From contig NZ_FOYF01000001.1 of NCBI RefSeq assembly GCF_900115925.1, positions 744,001 through 808,000 on the forward strand: a DNA stretch of 64,000 bases, read 5' to 3'. The stretch is from Bacillus sp. cl95 (GTDB lineage: Bacteria; Bacillota; Bacilli; Bacillales; Cytobacillaceae). The position numbers and the translations under genes were made by a program. Positions 28,731 through 37,018 of the stretch are shown piece by piece. The notes under the pieces were generated by a model. The model ran no database searches and was not told where the DNA came from. It worked only from the letters and a program-made list of their open reading frames with translations. Position 1 is the first letter of the stretch. Every line of letters begins with the position of its first letter.

Positions 28731-28964
28731 TTAGATCGTTCTAAAAGCTCTCCTATAGCAAGATACCTTGTCTCATATTATCACTTTATACAGTTCACTT
28801 GTTTTTAAGATTCTAAATACTTATAAGTTTTCACTATATTGTCATTGTTAAACCGTTTTTGTTTAATCTTTCTGCGATAAAATGTTGATAATAATTAATT
28901 TTAAATGATTGAAATGAATTTTTTCTAATAAATCTAAACCAAAAATGAGGAAAAGGTGATTGAT

Positions 28965-29663
28965 GTGCCAAATAAAATGAAACCTACTCATTCCATAGAA
29001 ATAAAAGAACTGCTACTTTTTGCAGACCGAAGATTTCAAAGTGAAAGAGCAACCTACTTATTCCAAGAAGGAATGTTAGCTGAAGAACTTTATATCATCA
29101 TTTCAGGCAAAGTCCAAATAAGTAAAATAACTTCCGATGGTCGTGAACTATCATTAAGGATTTGTGGTGCCAATGATATTTGTGGAGAACTTACATTATT
29201 TACTGACAATCCTAAATACTTATTAAGTGCCAAAGTTTTAGAAGAAGGCGAAATTGTAGCCATCAAAAAAGATGTAATTGAACGAGAAATCTTTCAAAAT
29301 AGTGCCTTAGCGTTTGAGTTCATGAAATGGATGAGCGATCACTTTCGAAAAACTCAAACCAAGTTCCGAGACCTCGTTCTTAACGGTAAAAAAGGGGCAC
29401 TCATCTCAACTCTCATTCGAATGACGAATAGTTATGGAATTGAAGTTAAAGATGGAATATTGATCGATCTCCCTTTAACCAATCAAGAACTTGCAAATTT
29501 TTGCGGAACTTCGCGTGAAAGTACAAACCGTATCCTGAATGAACTAAAGAAAGATAAAGTCATTTCGGTCAAGAAAGGAAAAATCATTATCCATGACCTT
29601 CAGTTTCTCCGTGAAGAAATAGGCTGTGAAAACTGTCCAGCTGTCTATTGCAGTATCGATTGA
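28965..29663 (+). CDS. fnr: Fnr-type oxygen-sensing regulator, copy 2
   Basis: 232-residue paralogue of the regulator at 22605, with the same plan and a recognition helix NQELANFCGTSRESTNRIL. It keeps the C-terminal ligands C-x2-C-x4-C (CENCPAVYC) and the KFRDL aspartate. GTG at 28965 is preferred because AAAGGTG lies 6 bp upstream; an in-frame GTG at 28956 falls inside that site. The two recognition helices differ at only a few positions (SREVVNR versus SRESTNR), so binding sites may overlap. Confidence 0.88.
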   Translation: MPNKMKPTHSIEIKELLLFADRRFQSERATYLFQEGMLAEELYIIISGKVQISKITSDGRELSLRICGANDICGELTLFTDNPKYLLSAKVLEEGEIVAIKKDVIEREIFQNSALAFEFMKWMSDHFRKTQTKFRDLVLNGKKGALISTLIRMTNSYGIEVKDGILIDLPLTNQELANFCGTSRESTNRILNELKKDKVISVKKGKIIIHDLQFLREEIGCENCPAVYCSID

Positions 29664-29678
29664 TATTTTCAAATTTGT

Positions 29679-29711
29679 GAAGAAAGGGGTGGCCTGCGCC
29701 ATCCCTTTCTT
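29679..29711. terminator. Terminator-like hairpin between fnr copy 2 and the radical SAM gene
   Basis: Long stem AAGAAAGGGGTGG/CCATCCCTTTCTT between two convergent genes. The T-run is weak, so termination strength is uncertain. Confidence 0.6.
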
Positions 29712-30834
29712 ATTGGGTTTGTTTCTTTCTTAACTCCATAGGAATATATGTGCAATATGGTTCACTTTCTAGGTAGTCACCTGTCATCGCGTATGCACGA
29801 GAGCGCGATCCTCCGCAAACATGTCTGAATTCACATTTGCCGCATTTTCCCTTGTATAGGTCTGGATTGCGTAGAGATTGAAAGATTGGCGAATTCCGAT
29901 AAATATCTGCTAACCCCCGCTCTCTTATATTCCCTGCCTTCACTGGTAGCAATCCACTTGGATATACATCACCAATATGTGAAATAAACACAAAGCCATT
30001 GCCGTCATTTACACCTTTTGGAGCTCTACCTAATCCATTAATAGATCCTGTCAAACCTTTTTTTGTCAGTGCATTCAAGTAATCAATCTCTTTAGGTGAC
30101 TCTTTGGATTCCCGTTTCTTTTGTTGAATCACGACACGACGATAGTGTTGTGCAGCGGTCGTTTTGATATCGAAGGATACCTTTTTACTTAAGTCATAAA
30201 GCCACTTAAATACTTTTTCATGTTCAACAGGAGATATCATGTCTTTTTCTTGTCCACGACCTGTCGGTACAAGGAAAAACACACTCCATAATACACACTT
30301 TAGCTCTTCAACAACTTTTGCCATTTCATCTAAATGTTCATAATTGTATCTCGAAATTACTGTATTGATTTGAACCGGTATTTCAAGTTCATGCAAGTAC
30401 TTTATTCTCTCTATCGTCAAGTCAAAGGAACCTTCTGTACCACGAAAATGGTCGTGAATTTCAGCTGTTGGCCCATCTAAACTGAATGCCCAACGAGCAA
30501 GACCCACTTCTTTCGCTTTTTCGATTGCACTTTTTGTGACATTTGGCGTCGCACTTGGTGTCATAGAGACCCTAACACCTTTTTGGATAGCGTATTTAGC
30601 AATATCAAAAACATCCTCGCGCATAAGTGGATCTCCACCTGTAAAAACAAGCATTGGATTATTCATTTCATAAATTTGATCAATTAAATTTTTTCCTTCT
30701 TCAAAACTCAACTCTCTCGGATCCCTACGATATTGAGCTTCAGCACGACAATGTAGACATTTAAGTTGACATGCTCTTGTTAATTCCCATATGACGATAA
30801 ATGGATCTTTATTAAAATCACGGCTAAAAACCAT
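29710..30834 (-). CDS. Radical SAM/SPASM protein (haem-modification-like)
   Basis: 374 residues. Radical SAM cluster cysteines 22, 26, 29 (CQLKCLHC), GGDP motif near 66, and a C-terminal SPASM-like cysteine cluster (CGKCEFRHVCGG and a later cysteine). The pattern resembles the NirJ/AhbC/AhbD haem-modifying group and the related TIGR04053 family; the exact reaction is unknown. ATG behind GGGAGG. It has its own Fnr box with an ideal -10, tying it to low oxygen. No haem or peptide substrate gene is adjacent. Confidence 0.82.
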   Translation of the reverse strand: MVFSRDFNKDPFIVIWELTRACQLKCLHCRAEAQYRRDPRELSFEEGKNLIDQIYEMNNPMLVFTGGDPLMREDVFDIAKYAIQKGVRVSMTPSATPNVTKSAIEKAKEVGLARWAFSLDGPTAEIHDHFRGTEGSFDLTIERIKYLHELEIPVQINTVISRYNYEHLDEMAKVVEELKCVLWSVFFLVPTGRGQEKDMISPVEHEKVFKWLYDLSKKVSFDIKTTAAQHYRRVVIQQKKRESKESPKEIDYLNALTKKGLTGSINGLGRAPKGVNDGNGFVFISHIGDVYPSGLLPVKAGNIRERGLADIYRNSPIFQSLRNPDLYKGKCGKCEFRHVCGGSRSRAYAMTGDYLESEPYCTYIPMELRKKQTQ

Positions 30835-30883
30835 CTGGAATGCCTCCCGCTATTAGTTCCTAAAAAGTTAACCCTTTAGTCCT

Positions 30884-30926
30884 ATTATAGGTGAGTCAAT
30901 TCATTAACAAAGTGAAGTAGGTCACA
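30884..30926 (-). promoter_or_regulatory. Fnr-dependent class II promoter of the radical SAM gene
   Basis: Fnr box AGTGAAGTAGGTCACA at 30911-30926. On the minus strand a perfect -10 TATAAT occupies 30884-30889, again giving a box centre at about -41.5 (start near 30877). Confidence 0.85.
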
Positions 30927-30947
30927 ATCAAATCTTTGCATACAAAA

Positions 30948-30971
30948 AAACTCGTCTGCTGACGAGTTTTA
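30948..30971 (-). terminator. Terminator of the DsrE-like gene
   Basis: Stem AAAACTCGTC/GACGAGTTTT with a T-run on the minus strand. It overlaps the stop codon. Confidence 0.82.
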
Positions 30972-31310
30972 GGATATCGTAATGACTTCATATTGTGCTG
31001 CTAGTTCGATAAAATGAGCCATTGAACTAATTTTCCCCGCTTGCAGGATGCCTTCGACTTCGTAATAATCGACGCAAGTTTTACAAGCTAGGATTTCAAC
31101 GCCCTTTTCTTCAAGTTCTTTAAGATGCAATGAAACAAGGGAGCGATCCGTCAGGGTCATAACACCACTATTCATGAGAAACACTGCTTTGGGAAGTTCT
31201 TCTCTTTGTTTCAAGAGAGTAAAGAAGGTTTCTAGGACACCTTCACCTAATTCCTTATCACCTTTTCCAAGCTGATCGGAACTTACAAGTATTACTTTAT
31301 TCTTCATCAT
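30969..31310 (-). CDS. DsrE/YedF-like sulfur-relay protein
   Basis: 113 residues with a DsrE-like fold. It resembles the C-terminal half of YedF (TIGR03527, selenium-metabolism type) without the N-terminal TusA domain. A CKTC pair (about 76-79) sits where DsrE proteins carry an active cysteine. Starts with two ATGs behind AGGAGGTG. It is 10 bp downstream of yitW and probably co-transcribed with yitV-yitW. A role in sulfur transfer is inferred from the family. Confidence 0.7.
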   Translation of the reverse strand: MMKNKVILVSSDQLGKGDKELGEGVLETFFTLLKQREELPKAVFLMNSGVMTLTDRSLVSLHLKELEEKGVEILACKTCVDYYEVEGILQAGKISSMAHFIELAAQYEVITIS

Positions 31311-31320
31311 TGCACCTCCT

Positions 31321-31629
31321 TTAACGAATGCCTAGTGCGATTTTTGCATATCTTGTCATCATGTCTTTCGTCCATGGAGGATTAAACACAATATTTACTT
31401 CCGTCTTCTTTACCTCTGGAATGTCTTCAAGTGCTCTTTTAACTTGATCTACAATCGTACCTGCCAGCGGGCAACCCATTGATGTTAATGTCATCGTCAC
31501 AGTTGCTGTACCTTCTTCATCCATTTCAACATCATAAACCAAACCAAGGTTTACGATATCCACACCAAGCTCTGGGTCGATAACTAATTCCAAAGTACCC
31601 ATAATGCTATCTTTTAAATCTTGATCCAT
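31321..31629 (-). CDS. yitW: MIP18/SufT-type Fe-S assembly protein YitW
   Basis: 102 residues, DUF59/MIP18 family (PaaD/SufT-like), linked to Fe-S cluster maturation. Contains DPELGVDIVNLGLVYD and TSMGCPLAGTI, with the conserved cysteine near residue 58. The ATG at 31629 lies 8 bp past AAGGAG and gives the length of B. subtilis YitW; the upstream GTG at 31638 is not needed. Synteny with yitV and yitU. Confidence 0.88.
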   Translation of the reverse strand: MDQDLKDSIMGTLELVIDPELGVDIVNLGLVYDVEMDEEGTATVTMTLTSMGCPLAGTIVDQVKRALEDIPEVKKTEVNIVFNPPWTKDMMTRYAKIALGIR

Positions 31630-31649
31630 CTCTAACACTCCTTGTTCAT

Positions 31650-32423
31650 TTATTCCACAGTCTGTAAATGTTTCTCAAACCATTCAACTGTAGCATTTAC
31701 ACCTTCAAGGCTAACCTTATGACCCGCTTTTTCGTCTACAATAAAAGACCATTTATCTTGATCATATTGTGGTTTCAGTGACTCATAAAACTGATATGCA
31801 TACGAGAATGGGACAACTGAGTCTTGCTTTCCATGCCAGAAAAGTAGTGGACGTCCATTTAGTTTTTCAGGTTGTAAGCTCAAATCATATTGACGTAAAA
31901 CCGACATAAAATGATTCAGCTTATCTTCTGATAAAGGCAATTGAAGTCCCTGTTTCTTGATAATTTCAAGTTGCCACTGTGCAAATTGTTCGTAATTAGG
32001 ATTTCCCATTAAGCTAACAGCTGCACTGATCCAATCAAATTGAGTTAATGCCCCCAAAGTCACGATTCCACCCATTGAGGTTCCAGACACTCCAATGTTT
32101 TCAGAATCAATCATTTCCTTCTTAGCATAATGATTCTTAATTACATTCAAATCACCAATGGTATTCAGGACAATGTCCCAGAAGTGGAATGATAATTCTT
32201 TTTCATTCATTCCATTGTTACGTTCACCATGATGTAGTGCCTCAGGCAGCAAAACCCGGAATCCTTTTTGAGCCATTAAATAAGCATAGTTAAGATTTTG
32301 CTCCTTTGTACTTGTAAAACCATGAACAAAGAATACGAGCGGAAGCTTTTCCGAAAATAAAGATTGTTTCACGACATGAAGAACGGGAATACTTTCAATA
32401 CAATCATGCTCAACGATAATCAA
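31650..32423 (-). CDS. yitV: YitV-like alpha/beta hydrolase (esterase)
   Basis: 257 residues, alpha/beta-hydrolase fold with nucleophile GTSMGG (Ser near 115), an acidic residue in WHGKQDSVVPF and catalytic His in AGHKVSLE. TTG start behind GGGAGG (8 bp). No signal peptide, so an intracellular esterase or peptidase. Substrate unknown. Divergent from yitU. Confidence 0.85.
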   Translation of the reverse strand: MIIVEHDCIESIPVLHVVKQSLFSEKLPLVFFVHGFTSTKEQNLNYAYLMAQKGFRVLLPEALHHGERNNGMNEKELSFHFWDIVLNTIGDLNVIKNHYAKKEMIDSENIGVSGTSMGGIVTLGALTQFDWISAAVSLMGNPNYEQFAQWQLEIIKKQGLQLPLSEDKLNHFMSVLRQYDLSLQPEKLNGRPLLFWHGKQDSVVPFSYAYQFYESLKPQYDQDKWSFIVDEKAGHKVSLEGVNATVEWFEKHLQTVE

Positions 32424-32622
32424 GAACTAAACCTCCCAATCTTGACAATTCAAGTATAATAACAAAAAATTGCTTTTGAAGTGAATTTTTTTACATGTAC
32501 CCTATATTATTGTTAACATGGTACATAAGAAGGATAAAGTTTCATTTGAATCAATATGTTCTAGTTTACCACTTAATTTTAAATTTCCAAAAGCATTACA
32601 CTTTCTACTTAAGGAGATCCAT

Positions 32623-33435
32623 ATGAAAGAGAAACATTTAATTGCACTAGATTTAGATGGAACATTATTAAAAGACGATAAAACCATATCTCAAAAGACG
32701 AAAGAGATTTTGTGGAAAGCCAGAGACTTAGGACACGAAGTAATGATTGCTACAGGCCGACCATTTCGCTCCAGTGAAATGTACTACAGGGAACTTCAGT
32801 TGACCACACCTATCGTCAACTTCAATGGAGCTTTCGTCCACCATCCTTTAGATTCTAAGTGGGGAGCATATCATACCCCTTTAGATATAAAAGTCGCAAA
32901 AGACATCGTAGAAGCAATGAGTGATTTTCCTTTTCACAACATCATTGCCGAAGTAATCGACGAAGTGTACTTCCATTATCATGATGAAAAGCTGTTAGAC
33001 ATTTTTGGTTTTGGTGATCCCAATATAACAACTGGAGATTTAAAGCAATTTTTAACTCAAAATCCTACAAGTATGCTGATCCATGCCGAAGACGAACATG
33101 TTGCCGCAATCCGAAAGCATCTCTCAGATGTTCATGCTGAAGTAATTGATCACAGACGTTGGGCAGCCCCATGGCATGTCATTGAAATTGTTAAAAGCGG
33201 TATGAATAAAGCGGTCGGCTTAAAAAGAATGTCAGAGTATTTTCAAATCCCTCCAGAACGCATTATTGCGTTTGGTGACGAAGACAACGACTTAGAAATG
33301 CTTGAGTATGCTGGACATGGTATTGCGATGGGGAATGCCATTGACCAATTAAAAGCAGTTGCCAATGATATTACCTTAACAAATGAACAAGATGGCATTG
33401 GATTATATTTGGCGGACTTGCTGAACATTAAATAA
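32623..33435 (+). CDS. yitU: YitU, Cof-type HAD phosphatase
   Basis: 270 residues, Cof/IIB HAD hydrolase: DLDGTLL motif I near the N-terminus, ATGRP motif II, lysine region KSGMNKAVGL, and GDEDNDLEML motif IV. The ATG at 32623 is preferred (AAGGAGATCC upstream, canonical N-terminus MKEKHLIALDLDG) over the 35-codon longer frame. In B. subtilis YitU is one of several phosphatases reported to act on a riboflavin-pathway intermediate; sugar phosphates are an alternative. Confidence 0.88.
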   Translation: MKEKHLIALDLDGTLLKDDKTISQKTKEILWKARDLGHEVMIATGRPFRSSEMYYRELQLTTPIVNFNGAFVHHPLDSKWGAYHTPLDIKVAKDIVEAMSDFPFHNIIAEVIDEVYFHYHDEKLLDIFGFGDPNITTGDLKQFLTQNPTSMLIHAEDEHVAAIRKHLSDVHAEVIDHRRWAAPWHVIEIVKSGMNKAVGLKRMSEYFQIPPERIIAFGDEDNDLEMLEYAGHGIAMGNAIDQLKAVANDITLTNEQDGIGLYLADLLNIK

Positions 33436-33537
33436 ATCACCATAGTTTTCCTCGATGAAATCCTTTTCCCGTGAGCATACTAATTAGGAAGCAGCCAGCG
33501 CTGTTTCAAAACAAGCTCTATATTTGGAGGGATTCGA

Positions 33538-33690
33538 GTGGGTAAACGAAACAAATCGAAACGCTTTGTTCAGCAAGGAAAAGATACTGTTTCCAAGCAT
33601 GATGAACGTATTCCCTATCACATGACCTATGCAGAAGCGGAAGCGCAGAAGATGGCAAATGTGCATGATTCCTCACTTGGAGGGATTTAA
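33538..33690 (+). CDS. Small basic protein of unknown function (50 aa)
   Basis: GTG start 7 bp past GGAGGG. The product begins MGKRNKSKRFVQQGKDTVSK and ends HDSSLGGI: a basic N-terminus, a middle helix with YAEAEAQKMA, no membrane segment. It is followed 2 bp later by the DUF3813 gene, whose GGAGGG lies inside this gene's end, so both look co-expressed. I do not recognise the family. Confidence 0.65.
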   Translation: MGKRNKSKRFVQQGKDTVSKHDERIPYHMTYAEAEAQKMANVHDSSLGGI

Positions 33691-33692
33691 TT

Positions 33693-33887
33693 ATGGGTAA
33701 TAGACTGTTCCAAGAAGCCAGAAGATTTGTGGAGGCTGCTAAATCAGCCGACACCGTTGACCAACAAGCTGCAGTTGATACAGCAAAGAATGCATTAAGT
33801 TCTGCATTCGCTAATTCGACTCGCGCAGAGCAGCAGCAGCTCCAAGAAATGCAAACTGAGCTTGCCCAAATCGACACAACTATGTAA
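33693..33887 (+). CDS. DUF3813-like small helical protein
   Basis: 64 residues, almost entirely alpha-helical and rich in Ala and Gln (ARRFVEAAKSAD, QQQLQEMQTELAQ), a coiled-coil-like hairpin. Matches what I know of DUF3813 Bacillus proteins. ATG 8 bp past GGAGGG within the preceding small gene. Function unknown. Confidence 0.72.
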   Translation: MGNRLFQEARRFVEAAKSADTVDQQAAVDTAKNALSSAFANSTRAEQQQLQEMQTELAQIDTTM

Positions 33888-33889
33888 TG

Positions 33890-33924
33890 AAAATAACCGG
33901 TTTCCTATTGGAATCCGGTTATTT
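33890..33924. terminator. Bidirectional terminator DUF3813/ipi
   Basis: Stem AAAATAACCGG/CCGGTTATTTT between convergent genes, T-rich on both strands. Confidence 0.85.
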
Positions 33925-33951
33925 TCCTGTATTTTATATAACTTTATGTTA

Positions 33952-34698
33952 TTATTTAGGGAAACTTTCTAGCTTGACTGGTAAGTGGTTAACTGCTTCA
34001 CCGCTATGTAGTTTTTTTTCATAAAGAAAAAGGATAAGTGTTCCGTTCTCGGGCAAGACGTTAGATGGCACCGTGATGTTCAACTTGAATTTCCGCCACT
34101 TTCCACTAGGTTTTCCTAAATCTACTTTCCTCTCGGAGATCCATTGATGATGACCATCCTCCACTAAGTAAAAGAATTCGGTTAGACTCGGACTTATTTC
34201 ACCTTGAACAGTGTATTTCCCCCCTGATCCGGACACGACTATTCCTCTAAATGCCTCTTCCTTAAGTCCTATCTTCACACTGGTTTCCGCTCTGATTTCT
34301 TTTTGACTTGGTCTATCATTCAGGATACTAGCTTTTAAAACTGCCTCTATGACATAATCTCCTGGCTTTGTCCCAACTGGGTACGTCCATCTGTCCTCCC
34401 ATATCTTTTCTTCACCTGGATCCAATTCAATTTGTTGAATGGCTTGTAAGAAAGACCGGCCGTTGGAATATCGAAATATTTCTTTCCCCTTCTGATTTTT
34501 GACGATATACTCGTAAAATTGCGAGGTTGGAAATTCAAGCTTCAACTTTTCACTTGTCTGATTTTCAACTTTTAAGCGTATTAGCGCTTCCTGAGTTCCT
34601 GTTTCAGTTGCTACTGAGAAATTCATGTCCTGTTGATTACCATGTACCGTTGTCACTTGAACAAATAGTAAAACAATAATAAACAAGAACTTCTTCAT
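33952..34698 (-). CDS. ipi: BsuPI-type proteinase inhibitor domain protein
   Basis: 248 residues with an N-terminal signal peptide (KKFLFIIVLLFVQVTTVHG, cleavage likely after residue 21) and a BsuPI domain (intracellular proteinase inhibitor fold) around residues 22-135, with TSEKLKLEFPTSQFYEY and DPGEEKIWED. The C-terminal 100 residues form another beta-rich region. B. subtilis BsuPI is 119 residues and cytoplasmic; this is longer and apparently exported. The ATG at 34698 follows AGGAGG, 10 bp past yitT. Confidence 0.75.
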   Translation of the reverse strand: MKKFLFIIVLLFVQVTTVHGNQQDMNFSVATETGTQEALIRLKVENQTSEKLKLEFPTSQFYEYIVKNQKGKEIFRYSNGRSFLQAIQQIELDPGEEKIWEDRWTYPVGTKPGDYVIEAVLKASILNDRPSQKEIRAETSVKIGLKEEAFRGIVVSGSGGKYTVQGEISPSLTEFFYLVEDGHHQWISERKVDLGKPSGKWRKFKLNITVPSNVLPENGTLILFLYEKKLHSGEAVNHLPVKLESFPK

Positions 34699-34708
34699 AT
34701 GGTTCCTC

Positions 34709-35551
34709 CTAATCCCTCCGGAAAAATCCGAAAATCCCTGCGGTTTGAACAATGTTTGTAAATGCATTAGGGTCAACTTCTTTCAAGATTCTTTCTAAGT
34801 CGTACAATTCATAACGAGTAATGACAATCATTAATAGGTCCCTTGTCTCGTTAGAAAATGCGCCTTTCGCAGGCACCATGGTAATACCTCGAACTAGCTT
34901 TGAATGGATAGCCTTTTTTAATTCATCCGGTTTCTTTGTAATGATTAGTGCGGTCAATTTTTCATGTTGTGTATGGATGGTATCAATGACCCTTGTTGAA
35001 GCGTAAAGAGTTACAAGGGTATATAGTGCTTTTTCCCATCCGAACATAATCCCCGCCGTTAAAATGATGATACTGTTGAAAATAAAGAAGTAGATCCCTA
35101 CAGGTTTGTCCTTCATTCTTGATAAAATCATGGCAATGATGTCTAACCCGCCTGTGGAGGCACCCCACTTCAATGTTAATCCAACCCCAACCGCTGCTAT
35201 AACCCCACCAAAAACAGCATTCAACAGGATATCTTTTGATAAGTGTATGACTGGAATAATCTCAAGAAATAAGGACATTAAAAACACACTAATAAAACTG
35301 TAAAAAGTAAATGATTTCCCTACCTTTTTCCAAGCAAGAATCGTTACTGGAACATTAAGGAGAAAGAGTAGAACCCCTGTGGAAATGGATATAGGCGTGT
35401 TGTCAGTGAGGATTTTTGAAAGCAACTGTGCAATGCCTGTAAAACCGCTAGAGTATATGTTAGCGGGTATGAGAAATAAGTTCATGGCAATTGCATTTAA
35501 TATTGCTCCAATAAGAACGATTGTGAACTTTTTTATTTCAAGCCAGACCAT
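34709..35551 (-). CDS. yitT: YitT-family membrane protein (DUF161/DUF2179)
   Basis: 280 residues with five to six membrane segments in the first 190 (DUF161 repeats, including NLFLIPANIYSSGFTGIAQL and KWGASTGGLDIIA) and a soluble C-terminal DUF2179 domain. ATG with AGGAGG. It begins a yitT-ipi unit and is divergent from yitS. Transport or signalling has been suggested for the family; the substrate is unknown. Confidence 0.88.
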   Translation of the reverse strand: MVWLEIKKFTIVLIGAILNAIAMNLFLIPANIYSSGFTGIAQLLSKILTDNTPISISTGVLLFLLNVPVTILAWKKVGKSFTFYSFISVFLMSLFLEIIPVIHLSKDILLNAVFGGVIAAVGVGLTLKWGASTGGLDIIAMILSRMKDKPVGIYFFIFNSIIILTAGIMFGWEKALYTLVTLYASTRVIDTIHTQHEKLTALIITKKPDELKKAIHSKLVRGITMVPAKGAFSNETRDLLMIVITRYELYDLERILKEVDPNAFTNIVQTAGIFGFFRRD

Positions 35552-35677
35552 CTTAACTCCTCCTAAGAAGTAATAATATCCTTATACCCCAAATTCATTT
35601 TCAAGGACATTTCATTGTAATTTGTTCATGAAAAATATAAACTTAAGGGAAATAGTGCTAAAAGAAGGTGTATGAAA

Positions 35678-36535
35678 TTGTCAGTTAAAATACTTGCGGA
35701 CAGCGCTTGTGATTTGCCATTGTCCTTTTATACCGAACACGGTGTAACCCTTTTTCCCTTAAAGGTTCATTTGGACGGGCAGGAATACGAAGACTTGAGA
35801 ACAATTGACCCTGAGACGGTATATCAAGCCATTCGTGATGGGAAGACACTAAAAACATCCCAGGCTTCACCGCTTGCATTTGAAGAAACTTTTACACAGA
35901 TGGCAATCAATAACGAAGATGGAATATACATAGCTTTCTCTTCCCAACTGTCTGGAACTTATCAGACCGCTGTTATGATTGTTAACCAAGTGAAGGAAAA
36001 TTATCCAAACTTTAATCTAACAGTCGTTGATTCCAAATGTGCTTCTCTTGGTTACGGCTTACTCGTAAAAGAAGCTGCTAAACTGGCCTCTCAAAGCGTG
36101 TCAAAAGAAGAAATTCTAAATGACATCATGTTCAGAAAAGAAAATATGGAACAATTGTTTACAGTGGATGATTTAGAACACCTTGCCAAAGGTGGACGCG
36201 TTTCAAAAGCATCAGCTTTTGTAGGGGGACTCCTAAATATAAAGCCACTGCTAAATGTTGAAGACGGGAAACTTGTGCCTATCGATAAGATTCGCGGCAA
36301 GAAAAAACTGCTTAGACGAATCATTGAATTGATGAGAGAAAGAGGTACATCCTTAGAAGAACAAGAAATAGGAATCAGTCATGCCCAGGATGAAGAAACC
36401 GCTTTGGAAATGAAAAAAATGATCGTGGAAGAATTCCATCCGAAAGAAGTGACAATTTCTTTAATCGGAGCTTCTGTTGGCTCACATACTGGTCCTGGTG
36501 CCATTGCGATTTTCTTTTTAAAAAAGATCTCATAA
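35678..36535 (+). CDS. yitS: DegV family fatty-acid-binding protein (YitS)
   Basis: 285 residues, DegV fold: N-terminal ADSACDLP, SSQLSGTYQTA near 90-100 and a C-terminal GASVGSHTGPGAIAIFF typical of fatty-acid-binding DegV/FakB proteins, which present fatty acids to FakA kinase. The start is uncertain: TTG at 35678 lies 7 bp past AAGGTG, while ATG at 35672 is only 1 bp past it, so TTG is preferred. Confidence 0.88.
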   Translation: MSVKILADSACDLPLSFYTEHGVTLFPLKVHLDGQEYEDLRTIDPETVYQAIRDGKTLKTSQASPLAFEETFTQMAINNEDGIYIAFSSQLSGTYQTAVMIVNQVKENYPNFNLTVVDSKCASLGYGLLVKEAAKLASQSVSKEEILNDIMFRKENMEQLFTVDDLEHLAKGGRVSKASAFVGGLLNIKPLLNVEDGKLVPIDKIRGKKKLLRRIIELMRERGTSLEEQEIGISHAQDEETALEMKKMIVEEFHPKEVTISLIGASVGSHTGPGAIAIFFLKKIS

Positions 36536-36622
36536 AATCTTTCATTATAACTTTACATACTCCTTTCCTTGATGACAGACACTAATTGGTGTAATTGATT
36601 CAAATACGAAAGGAGTTTTATT

Positions 36623-36754
36623 ATGCCTCATACTTCCGATAACGATAAAAAAGCAAAAGACAATCAAGCCCTTCATCATGAAAAAAACATGATGCGTGAA
36701 AAGAATCGCAAAGCTGGAAAAAACCAATACTCAAAAACCACTGATCATAAGTAG
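36623..36754 (+). CDS. DUF3941-like small protein
   Basis: 43 residues, MPHTSDNDKKAKDNQALHHE at the start, very charged (Lys/Asn/His rich) and probably disordered; matches my memory of DUF3941. ATG with AAAGGAG 8 bp upstream. No terminator is seen; an intergenic repeat begins right after the stop codon. Function unknown. Confidence 0.65.
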   Translation: MPHTSDNDKKAKDNQALHHEKNMMREKNRKAGKNQYSKTTDHK

Positions 36755-36968
36755 AAAAGTGGAAACGCCCGTTTAGCGAAGCAACTGCCTGCAACACTTC
36801 CTGTTTTACAACCTTGAATAAGCATCATGTAGCTTTGCGACGAGCTGAACATAAGCTTCTCGGAATCACTATGGCGCAGGAGCAACGTTTGATTCGATGT
36901 TGACTTATCGTAAGGAGGAGGGCGAAGTATACTAGGCGCTGGGGGTTTGAGATGGACAAGTAGAAAAA
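36755..36968. repeat. Intergenic repeat, divergent AGCGCC/GGCGCT type
   Basis: About 210 bp without a gene, opening GAAAAGTGGAAACGCCCG and closing AGGCGCTGGGGGTTTGAGAT, which resembles the ends of the 24131 repeat. The middle contains a possible hairpin (GTAGCTTTGCGACGAGC). It abuts the DUF3941 stop. Membership in the same family is inferred from the ends only. Confidence 0.5.
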
Positions 36969-36973
36969 CGAAA

Positions 36974-37018
36974 AAAAGAAGAAGAGCAGCGTATTTTACG
37001 CTTGCTCTTCTTCTTTTT
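36974..37018 (-). terminator. Terminator of cvfB built from its own last codons
   Basis: Long stem AGAAGAAGAGCA/TGCTCTTCTTCT spanning the cvfB stop, with a T-run (plus-strand A-run) beyond. The right arm encodes the final KKEEEQA of CvfB. Confidence 0.75.

Noticed and set aside
33453-33482. Forespore sigma-G promoter before the 50-aa gene
   Set aside because: CATACTA fits the -10, but no matching -35 is found 17-18 bp upstream.
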